Assembly: GCA_033239525.1 (NCBI GenBank)
Contig: BSYO01000005.1
Location: forward strand, 23,170,519 to 23,234,518
Length of the DNA: 64,000 nt
Direction of reading: 5' to 3'
Source: Nepenthes gracilis
Taxonomy: Eukaryota > Streptophyta > Magnoliopsida > Caryophyllales > Nepenthaceae
The position numbers were made by a program, and so were the translations under genes. Of this stretch, positions 49,149-58,727 are shown in pieces. Position 1 is the first letter of the stretch, and each line of letters starts with the position of its first letter. The notes beneath the pieces were generated by a model. The model saw only the letters and a list, made by a program, of their open reading frames with translations. It was not told the origin of the DNA and did not search any database.

Positions 49149-51888
49149 TGTAATATCCCGGATCTTTATTCGAATTAATTTAATATTAATTATAATTTTG
49201 GGTAAATTGAATGGAATAAAAATTAATTAAATATTGAGAAATTTTGGGAGGATATTTGGATTGGTTGAAATTTGGCGCAGGGAGTGTGCTTTCTGTGTTG
49301 CAAAATATCGTTTTGGATTTTGGATTAAAAAGAAAATTTAAAATGGAATATATATATTATATATATATTATATATATATATATATAATATTATTATTATT
49401 ATATATATATAATTGGAATAAAAAAAAAGAAAAGAAGAAGAAGAGATAAGGAAGAAGAAAATCAGATCGGGGAGAGAGAAGGAGAAATGGAGGAGAGAGA
49501 TGGGTTTAGGGTTTCGGTTCGCAGCAGGAGGAGGAGGCTGCCGGCGACGGCGGCGTGTGGCGAGGGCGGCCCAGTGCCGGTGGTGGTCGGCGATGGCCGT
49601 GGTGGCGACGGCTTGCAACAGAAGCCGCGAGAGAGTGAGATCGGCGGCGAAGCCGCAGGGGTAGGAGAAGGAAGAATCGGCGGCGGCACCGGTGACCGGC
49701 GGCCATGGTGGCGCGCGGACGGTCGACGGCAGTTGCTGGTGGCCGTGGGAGGAGCTGCGGTGGCGTCGGCTGAGCGTTCGTGAGCTCGGTGTGGGTTCGA
49801 CGAAGAGAAATCGGGCGAGGCGAAGTGAAACGGCGGCCGTTTACGGCGCCGACGGTGGCCGGGTGAGGCGGAGGAGGCCGGCGACGGCCCGAGGGTGGTT
49901 CGCCGGCGACCGGCGACGCCGATGGTGGCGGCGGCTGCAGCAGAAGCGGCGCAAGAGGAGGGGATCGACGGCAGTGGCGCGGCAGTGCGCACGGCGGAGA
50001 GAGAAGGCCGTTTGGTCTTGCCGGGACATCCTTTCTTCGGATCTGCAGCATATGAGGTCCGCGCAAGATCACATAAACCCCTCTTTGGCCTAATTTCATT
50101 AGATATATTTTGAATCTTTTTTGGATTTTTACTAACATGTATGTATTTTTATATCGCCTGAATTATTTATTCTGGACGTGCGTGTGTAATTAATTGGATG
50201 TTTTGGAGATTGTTGGGTAGGTTTTATGATTTTGGAGAATTTGATATTTTTCCAGCCGAATAATTTATTGGACTCGATGTATATTTATATCGAGATCTCA
50301 TGAAAAAATATACACGAAATTTGCATTAGTAGTCTGCGATCACGTACACGTCTTAGGTTGTGAGTCACTACGTTTGGATTTGGATTATTTGGATTACAGC
50401 CCGGGCTCCTGACAGAGATTATCTGTTATTTGGAAATCCCTTTCACCGGCGAAAAGAACTTTGAGTAGTGACCTTCCCATTTGGATGATTTGATTTGGCC
50501 TTAGAATATATTGGACGTCACAATATATCCGACAAACTCGAGAATCACCTTTGCTCCGCGGGTGGCAAACATAGTGAAGCAACCTTATCTATGGGTACAT
50601 AATACATGAATTTTGGCTGGGTTACGGGATTATGTGTAACCCCCTTCCTCGTAGTCTTTAAATAATGAGAACCCAACTTTGGTGCATAATTTGTATTTTT
50701 GCATTAATTGGTATTGGATTTTGATTTGGATATGGATTTTGGACTTGGATTTAAGATTCGCCGATTTTGCCTATAATTGGGCTTGGTATGTCTCGTACAA
50801 CGATTTTGAATATATGTTTTGATCCGAACCTTTGGAATATCTGTCGCGGTGCTGCTTCGGTATCTGCGCACGCTATTGGATCATCCGGTTATTGGATTCT
50901 GCCTCAGATCACAAGCTGATCGGGCATTGGATTTGGACTTGGACTCGGAATTGGATTTGGACTCGGCATCCGGCTATCGGATTCTGCCTCAGATCACAAG
51001 CTGATCGGGCATTGGACTTGGACTTGGACTCGGCATCCGGCTATCGGATTCTGCCTCAGATCACAAGCTGATCGGGCATTGGATTTGGATTTGGACTTGG
51101 ACTCGGACTCGGACTCGGATTTGGACTTGGATCGACACCGATTTTGGAATTGGTTCGGATCACCTCTGTTTTGGTTATATATATATTTATATATATATAT
51201 ATACGTCCCGACGAGGACTATTTTGGAAATTTGGACATTTGTTTGGACTTGGACATTTGATTTGAGTACGAGACTACCATTGAATTTTGAAATTTGGATC
51301 TTGGATTTCGGTTGGATTCGTTTTATCGGCGATTTGGATTTATCTTGGAATTTGATTGGATTTTTCACCCATTTGACATTCTCTCTGATTTATTGGACTT
51401 CTTTTGACTAAATATGATACTTGTTGGGCATTAGGCTCATTTTTCTGTTTTGTCCCTTCAGAGTAGAAGGTTCGGATGCAGTCTGAGAGATGTATACGTG
51501 ATCGGTCAGATATTCGTCCGAGTTGGTGAGTTTCTGTTTATTATAGTTTGTATTAATATTTGATAAATTTGGATTATGGAATTGGTCGGATATAGGCTTA
51601 TTGTTATATGTTGGGAATAATTGAATATTTGTTTATGTTTGATTATGATTTTTGGGTCGGATTATTATCTCCCTTACGATGATTGTTGAGCAGGTCGTAT
51701 TTATTTTGCTCGGACGGTTGTTCGATGAGGTCCTGTGAGGAATTTTAATTTTGTTAAGTATATTTTGGTTTGTCACACCCAAATTTTGGGACTTAGTATT
51801 AATTGGCTTTAAATTTTAATTGGGATTTTAGATTACAGAAATTATAATTAGTCATTTAAATTGACCTGCTTGGTTCGGGTTCGTGACA
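49149..51888 (+). repeat. Third-level solo LTR (plus, 2740 bp)
   Basis: Starts TGTAATATCCCGGATC and ends GGGTTCGTGACA. GAACG lies on both sides (49144-49148 and 51889-51893), an exact duplication. It has the family layout: AT-rich start, GC-rich block (about 49500-50040), the conserved GGGACATCCTTTCTTCGGAT at 50023, and a central region with triplicated sequence (50891-51100). No coding capacity is credible. Confidence 0.93.
50891..51100. repeat. Triplicated ~40-bp block in the third-level solo LTR
   Basis: ATCGGATTCTGCCTCAGATC plus ACAAGCTGATCGGGCATTGG occurs at about 50891, 50976 and 51043, separated by GGACTTGGACTCGG hexamer-like runs. Other LTR copies carry it once (near 10860 and, reversed, near 36010), so the expansion is specific to this copy. 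Confidence 0.88.
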
Positions 51889-51984
51889 GAACGTTACAAA
51901 ACATTTATTTATGATTTTAAATTAAAGTCTAATTATGACACATTTTGTTTTCAGGAATTGGGATGGGGCATGGTGGCCCTGACA

Positions 51985-52215
51985 ACTCTCTGTCTGGTCA
52001 TTAGAAAAGATAGCTTTCTATCTTTGGTTATTGAAATAGATGGCTATCTACTCTCGGTGGTTAAAATAGACGGCTATCTACTCTTGGTGTTTGAAATTGA
52101 TGACTCTCTGTCCCAATCTTTGAAATAGACAGCATTTTGCCTCGATCATTGAAATAGACAGTGTTCTGCCTTTGGTCGTTGAAATACATGGTTCTCTGCC
52201 TTTGATTGTTAAAAT
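51985..52215. repeat. 30-bp minisatellite, right half (about seven units)
   Basis: Units such as TTATTGAAATAGATGGCTAT plus CTACTCTCGG follow at 30-base spacing. They continue the array at 43293-43408 across the inserted solo LTR. The array runs into a new TGTCAC terminus at 52221. Confidence 0.85.
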
Positions 52216-52220
52216 GCACA

Positions 52221-53841
52221 TGTCACGTCTCTTTACCAGTCCTAAATAATTATCGAAATTATTCCATCTTAATTAATTAGTTTAATTTATACCTTGCCTT
52301 ATAACATCTCAAGACTAAAAATAAGACCGATAAAATTTTCTAAAATCCGATAAGTTTGTACATCGGATGTGACCTTGAAAATTTTATGTCGACAATCACA
52401 TCATAGGACCCAAAATGCCACATCAGCAAGTGGCTATAATACTGACCGTATTATTACGTTAAAACATGTGTAAGAAAATATGTCCACTCAAAATCAAAAT
52501 AAACAATAAACATAATGGTCTTGCTGCTAGAGAGATCGAATCCACTACATCATTAAGAAAACCATTATTTGGAATAACATAAACATCATAGACTACCGTT
52601 TGAGACAATTTACAGCAATACAATATCAAATCTCTACATCCTCGACCTGTCTTCCAAGCCAACCATCCTCTTCCTAGAAGTGTGTACTGAGCCTGCTAAT
52701 TTGAGAGGGTTAGCAAAGAAAATAAAGAGTGAGCCGAATCTTCAGTAAGGTATATAGCTTACATAGTCAAACATATAATTTACCTTAAAACTGTGCTGGA
52801 AGGAGTATGCTTAGAATCACATGAGAAGACATGTAGTTTTCATAACATCCATGCAAAATTTTCAGATCTGATAATTCTGTTCTTGAATAAAGTTCTATGA
52901 AAATTTGCTCAAATCATACTAATTTTTGTGGACTAAGGGCCAGTAGGGCTTTATTGACAAATGAGCGAATAATCGAAGCCTGGGTTATATTTGTTTCTAC
53001 ACAATTAAAGGCATTATGTTACTATTTAAGACCCGTAGGTGGGTCATCATTCATATAACCCTGTAGATTGGGCGGAACACCACTTTTATCCCACAGATGA
53101 TAGGTTTGAACCTTGATTGTCACTATAATATATTAAGACATGTCATAATATATCATTTTTTAATTTCTTACAATGGTCCGATGTATAATTAAGGGAAAAC
53201 TCTACATAAACACAAATGGTCTTTTGTATTTTCTCATTTCAAGAAAAATATCCTTAGTTCTTTTATAAATTGTAGAGTTTTTTTTTTAGATCATTCTAAA
53301 TACTTGTTATGCAGTGATTTAAACTTTTGTAAAAATTTGAACATGCTTACCTTAAAACATAAAATGCTACACTATAAGATTTTCAAATATGTGGAACTGT
53401 TTATAACAAGAATTGTAGAAAAAAACGGTAGCATTTTGTAATATCAACATTTCATTTTCATTAACAAACAAGCAAGAGAATTAAATCAAATTTTCAAAAC
53501 ATATATGGGTGGAAGTTGTAGAAGTCAGCTGAATAAAACAATATGCATAGGTTGAAATATATATTTCATATAATATTGTAGAAAAATAAGAAGGATAATG
53601 TATGCATGTGATGAATAAGCATCTTAGGTTTGAAAATACAGTATGTGTAAGTATTTGGAACAGTAAATGTTCAAAGAGGTGGAAAGAAATCAGCAATAAA
53701 GGAAAGAGGCTTATGATGGATTGGCTTGACTTCAAATTTACCAAAATCTTCCTTGGATTCACATCAAATGACCTTTTTTTGCCTTTTTCGAAATTTTGAA
53801 ATCAGCAATAAAATTTGAAAATTTGAAACTCACACCTTACA
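52221..53841 (-). repeat. Probable minus-strand LTR remnant
   Basis: TGTCACGTCTCTTTACC at 52221 resembles the reversed 3' terminus of the long LTRs. The block CTGCTAATTTGAGAGGG ... AAAATAAAGAGTGAG parallels 47530 and 45690. The right end is uncertain; CACACCTTACA at 53841 is a candidate, but no matching target duplication was found. No gene is seen. Confidence 0.4.
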
Positions 53842-53859
53842 ACTATTTCAACGCTATTG

Positions 53860-56800
53860 CAGAATCATATGAGGTGTCAAATCCTCGAATACCACTATTA
53901 CAGAAGAAAGGTCACATCAAAAAATATTACTACAAGTGAAAATGTAAGAATGGAGATGGCTATGAAAGGAAGACCGAGAAGTCCTAAGATGGTGATAGAG
54001 CTTCGGTTGTTACCAAGTCTGATCTTATTATCATGTGTGAAGATGTCATCAACGTGGCCGATTGTAGGACAAGTTAGGTAATCGATAGTGGTGAATCACT
54101 TCATGTTATATCTAGAAGGGAATTCTTCACATCTTATATTTTCAGTGATTTCGAATATTAAAGACCAGGTAATAATAAATTGTGTTGGATCATTGGTTGT
54201 GGTGATGCGTGTTTGACCACTGGCAATGTCATAGAGTCGGTTTTGAGGGATCTGTGACATGTCTTGAATATTCGGTTGAATCTTATTTCGTTTAGCAAAC
54301 TTAATAACGAGGGATTTTATAACACATTCTGTAAGAGCTTGTGGAAGCTTACTTGAGGCTCTCTAGTGGTGGCATGTGGGAAAAAACTCTCTATTGTAAG
54401 CCTTGATCTCAAATGAAGACATGAATGTGGCCAAACGTGACGAGCCTTCCGATCTATGGCATAAGCGTCTTAGCCATGTGGGCGAGATGAGGTTCAATTG
54501 CTTAGCAAGGAAGAAACTTTTTCTGGGTGTGAAGGAGGCAAAGTTGATGACGTGTCCTCATTGTATAGTCGGGAAGCAACATATAGTTTCATTTCACGGA
54601 AACTCATCTACAAATAAGGCAGATTTTCTTAAGCTCGTGCATGTAGATATATGTTGTCCTCTCAAGGTAAAAACACTTAGGAAGCATTTTATTTCATAAT
54701 GTTTATTGATAATTGCTTGAGGAAAATGTGCTTGTATCTCTTAAAAATAAAATATCAAGCTCTTGATGTCTTCAAGCTATTTCATATCTTTGTTGAAAAG
54801 CAAACCAAAAAAAAGTTAAAGTGCATTCGGAGTGACAATGAAGGAGATTACATTGGGGCATTTAATGCATATTGTCGATTACATGGGATATGACCCCAAA
54901 AAATTCCATGGAAGGCACAATAATTCAATGGTGTGGTCGAGAGGACAAATTGAACATTGATTGAGAGAGTCCATTGTGTACTTTTATAGGCGAAACTCCT
55001 CACCTCATTTTGAAGGGGAAGCCTTGAATGTTGTGGCTCATGTAATCAACCCCTTACCTAACGTTTCGCTAAATGGTAATGTGCATGACAAGTTGTGGTC
55101 TGAAAAGGTGGTCTCTTACAATCATTTGTGTGTATTTAGATGCAAGTCCTTTATCTATATTCCAAGAGACGAAAGGTCTAAGCTTGATGCAAAGATGCAA
55201 CAATGTATCTTTCTTGGTCACGGGGAAGATGAATTTCGCTATTAGTTCTATGATCTAGTAGAGAAGAAGTTTGTGTGGTCCAGAGATGTGGTGTTCGTTG
55301 AAGACGATACTATTGAGGTTATCGGCAAAGCAGAAAAGGTGATACTAACAATGATAATGACCGTCTTTGCGATACGGATCCTATATCATTAACATCGATG
55401 TCAAATCAAGTTGAAAATGATGCTCAGGGTGATCATGAGGTCGATGGAGTCCATGAGATTCCCAGCTTTGATAAGGTGGATGATGTTAATATTGATGATA
55501 ATACTCTTGATGATGTTTATCATGAAGCTCTCGGACCTACACCGATCATCCCATTCCGACGATCCATGAGAAATTTATGTCTCTCTTCATGCCTATCGGC
55601 TGATGAGTATGTGTTGCTTATTAATAGCAAAGAGCCCAAATGCCTTGTTGAAGTTATGGAGAATAACCACAAGATTAAGTGGATGGATGCTAGGTAAGAC
55701 AGGTGAAGTCTTTACGAAAAATTCGTACTTTTTGAGCTTACCAAATAGCCTAAGGGCTAAAGAGTACTGAAGATCAAGTGGGTTTTTTAATTAAAATCCT
55801 AAGAGAATAACCCTTATTCAAGGTACAAGATGAGCTTGATTGTGAAGGGCTTCTCTCCTATTGTAAATATATCATCCATTTGAGTTGTTCTTGAATTAGC
55901 CATGATCCTTGACCTAGAGGTTGAACAACTATATGTGCGGATAGTTTCATCCACAGTAATCTCGTGGAGGAAAATTATATAGAGCAATCGGAGGGATTTC
56001 AAATTATGGGGAAGGAGCATCTAGTACAATGCTTGAAGAAGAACATTTACGGGTTAAATCAAGCCCCTAGATAATGATACAAGAAGTTCGAATTGATGAT
56101 GGTGGATTAAGGCTACTGAAAGACTACGTCTTTGTTCTAAGGTTATTGGAAGAGGATTTCGTTACCCTCTTACGCTATATAGATGACATAATTACTATAG
56201 AGTAGAATGGCTTTTGGATGAATGAGTTAAAGAAGTTTCTTGAAAAGTTTTTTACTATAAAAGACTTAGGGGAGGCGAAACAAATTCTTGGTATAAGAAT
56301 TTTTCGTGGCTGAAAAGTGAAGAGGCTTGGGATGTCCTAAGAAAGTTAGATTGAAAAGGTGTTTTAACGTTTCAATATGGAAAAATCCAAACCAGTGAGC
56401 ACTTTGCTTACTATTCACTTTAAATTGAGCACTCGGTAAAATCTTATGGATGATGAGAAGGCTAGCATGAGACATGTTTCTTATTCTTCAGCAATTGGGA
56501 GTTTAATCTATGCAATGGTGTGTATGAGGTCGGATATAATTTATACGATTGGAACTATTAGTCGATTCCTTTCAATCCTAGAAAGGAACATTGATCTGTG
56601 GTAAAATGGACACTAAGTTATCTTTGAGGTACTTTCAAGATGAGTTTGTGTTTTAGCAATGGTAAGCCGCTTTTAGTTGAATTCTCTGACGTCAACATGG
56701 CAGCGACATTGACTATTGAAGGTTCACTTCAGGTTACCTAGTTATGTTTACAGGAGGAGCTATTTTTTGACAGTCCAAGTTGTAGAAATGTGTAGCTCTC

Positions 56801-57150
56801 TCTATCACTAAAGCTGAATTCATTGTGGTAACATAAGTTAGTAAGGAAATGTTGTGGATGATGAAGTTTATTCGAGAATTCGGCTTTAAATGAGAACAAT
56901 ATGTGCTACTTTGTGACAACCAAAGCCATATTCACATTTATGAGAATTCGTTTTATTTTGGATTGAAGTTGATGCTGGCTATCATTTGGTAAGGAATGTC
57001 ATTGATTCGGAATTACTAATATTTAATAAAGTCAAAATTGAAGACAATGGGTCTGATATGATAATAAAAGTGGTGCAAAGGGAAAAGCTTAAAGCATGTC
57101 GAATGACTGTTGATATGGTGATGGCTCCCATAAGATCATGAGAAAAAATT
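53860..57150 (+). pseudogene. Ty1/copia gag-pol remnant
   Basis: Pieces lie in order on the plus strand but in shifting frames. A zinc-knuckle remnant (about 53890-53935) has its Cys residues changed to Tyr. A protease site, VIDSGES, lies near 54075. The GAG-pre-integrase zinc region has LWHKRLSHVGE and CPHC (54403-54699). The integrase core has LVHVDICCP, CIRSDNEGDY and a Glu in NGVVER near 54930. Capsule-like C-terminal domains run to 55320. RT has LLRYIDDIIT near 56174, and the RNase H lead-in SAIGSLIYAMVCMRSDIIY lies at about 56490. There are many stops and frameshifts. A 5' LTR matching 57151-58064 is not found upstream, so the element is truncated or its 5' part was displaced. Confidence 0.85.
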
Positions 57151-58064
57151 TGTTAGGTTTAGGGTTACTCTCTTATAAATCCCACATCCATTGACATGTT
57201 ATCCAATAATACACTTGATATTGTTCGAGAATTCGCTCGAGTGGCACATGATAGGTGCCCGAAAAGCTCACGTGTGTGGTTTGCCCATAGGCATAGTGCC
57301 TGATGCATGTCTAAGGTGTGCATATACATAGTTTGTCTAGTGGGTCGCACGTGATGTGCTCACAATGGGTACTCGCATACTAACATCGATATAAAAGCTC
57401 CTGAGTGATTTGAAGGTTTCATATGCGGGATTCTTGAGCCCTTTTGAGCACCGAAATAGAGAGAGAAAGAGGAGAAAGAGAGAAAAGGGAAAAAGAGAAA
57501 GGTTCCCTTAGCCGTTTGGGCTTCGAATAACATTTTATTATCCACTGACCCTGGATACGCTATTCTTATTATTGAAAAGAATAATTTTACCGGTCATTTT
57601 CTTTTCATTTGTTCTTATATTTTCTATGGCCCAAGTTTTTCATTATAGAGTGTTGTGTCATTGTATTGTTAGATGTTTTGTAATCGAACTCACTATATAA
57701 CGGATATTTTTCGGACTTATATTTTTTTATTGTTGAAAAGAATATTTTTCTTTTCATTTGCTCTTATATTTTCTGTGACTTGAGTTTTTTATTATAGGGT
57801 GTTGTATCATTGTATTGTTAGAGGTTTTTGTAATCGAGCTCACTGTATAGTGGGTATTTTTCGGACTTATAGCTCTGTGATTTTTCCTCTCATTCTTAAA
57901 GGGTTTTCACATAAAATATTGTGCTTCGTTATGGTAATTATCATTTTGATATTATGCGTTATCATATTGCCTCATTGTTAGTTCAAATAAAGGATTCGAA
58001 AACGATACTTGTAGAGATTAATTATTGACATTTTGAGTAAAGCTTTGGTGATCGGAATCTAACA
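57151..58064 (+). repeat. 3' LTR of the Ty1/copia remnant
   Basis: Starts TGTTAGGTTTAGGGTTAC after the A-rich GAGAAAAAATT and ends GATCGGAATCTAACA. Length is 914 bp. It follows the RNase H end of copia pol directly, as a 3' LTR should. It contains a direct duplication (57571-57720 and 57731-57870). Confidence 0.65.
57571..57870. repeat. ~145-bp direct duplication inside the copia LTR
   Basis: Both copies run from TTGAAAAGAAT through TCTTTTCATTTG, TTGTATCATTGTATTGTTAG-like and GTAATCGA-CTCACT to ATTTTTCGGACTTAT. They sit head to tail with ten bases between. Copy 1 is 57571-57720, copy 2 is 57731-57870. Confidence 0.88.
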
Positions 58065-58727
58065 AATTCCTCTCATACTTGTTGTATCAACAATAGGAAA
58101 ATAAACTGAGCTATTCTTTCATTCTATGTAGTAGCTTGAAGAGAAAAGGAAATGGAAGTTTTTTTTGTCATCATGGGTATTCTAGGTGTTATAAACTCGT
58201 GACAGCAGCTGTCCATTGACATACAGACTCGTGGCATCCTCTTCCTTTCATTCTCTTTCACTTCAAATGGAGCAAACCTTTCGTAACAAACTCTAGGAAA
58301 CAGTACCACGTCACTTGTCCTTACTCCTTAGTTAAAGTAACCCATGAAAGAATAATGCAGAAATTTCTGAACAACATATTGCTTAAGATGATTTCCTATG
58401 ATGTAACTGGGCCGTGATGAATTATTAGACTTCTGTCATATAATTGTCTCTTACATTGCACGAAAGTAATTGAATAATGTTGAGAACTGGAATCTGTTTT
58501 GTAGTACTTGTCTTCTCCAATGTGATTTAGTGGAGTTTCAACTTCAGGAGAGACGTAAAGGGACGTAGGAAGTCTGTCAGGTGAGATATGACATATCTGT
58601 ACAGCACATATGATTCAGTGTTTAAACTGCTCTTGGATCTGTAAAATGAAATGGTTCATTATTTACAGCAGAAAAAATGCAAGCAGAAAGTGCAGAAGTA
58701 GATGGGATTCTAGGAGAACATCATGCA
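58065..58727. other. Between the copia LTR and the NPH3 gene
   Basis: No coding signal. Because NPH3 is transcribed toward lower coordinates, part of this stretch is expected to be its 3' UTR. No clear polyadenylation signal can be picked from sequence alone. Confidence 0.5.

Larger units (their letters stand above)
45233..51898 (-). repeat. Second-level solo LTR (minus, ~2.1 kb of its own)
   Basis: On the minus strand it starts TGTAACGTTCAATATT at 51898 (interrupted after ten bases by the next insertion) and ends AAGGTCATGACA at 45233. AAACA lies on both sides (45228-45232 and 51899-51903). Its own sequence is 45233-45244, 47091-49148 and 51894-51898. It contains a pyrimidine-rich tract (48660-48730), the reverse of the GA-rich block of this LTR type. 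Confidence 0.72.
43409..51984 (+). repeat. Outer solo LTR (plus, ~1.9 kb of its own) of the nested block
   Basis: Begins TATACGACCCAAACC (a TG-to-TA change in the first two bases is likely) and ends GGTGGCCCTGACA. ACTCT flanks it on both sides (43404-43408, 51985-51989). Removing it joins two halves of a 30-bp minisatellite almost in register, which is independent support for the borders. Its own sequence is 43409-45232 plus 51904-51984. It has a GA-rich block near 43770-43815, as in the other long LTRs, but is a separate family or old branch. Confidence 0.78.

Noticed and set aside
49462..50138. 176- and 210-codon minus-strand frames
   Set aside because: Same explanation as for 36923-37627: GC-rich LTR block of the solo LTR at 49149-51888, with several overlapping open frames and no domain.
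50994..51411. Frames with Leu-Asp or Ser-Lys-type alternating repeats
   Set aside because: They are translations of the GGACTTGGACTCGG hexamer runs in the LTR and show no sign of selection as protein.
36755..51888. The two plus-strand LTRs (36755-39288 and 49149-51888) as the pair of one element
   Set aside because: Each has its own different exact 5-bp target duplication (TGTAT and GAACG), so they are independent solo LTRs, and no gag-pol of that family lies between.
42850..58064. 42850-43272 and 57151-58064 as the LTR pair of one copia element
   Set aside because: Lengths (423 and 914 bp) and sequences differ; only the short TGTT...TAACA termini, common to many copia LTRs, agree.
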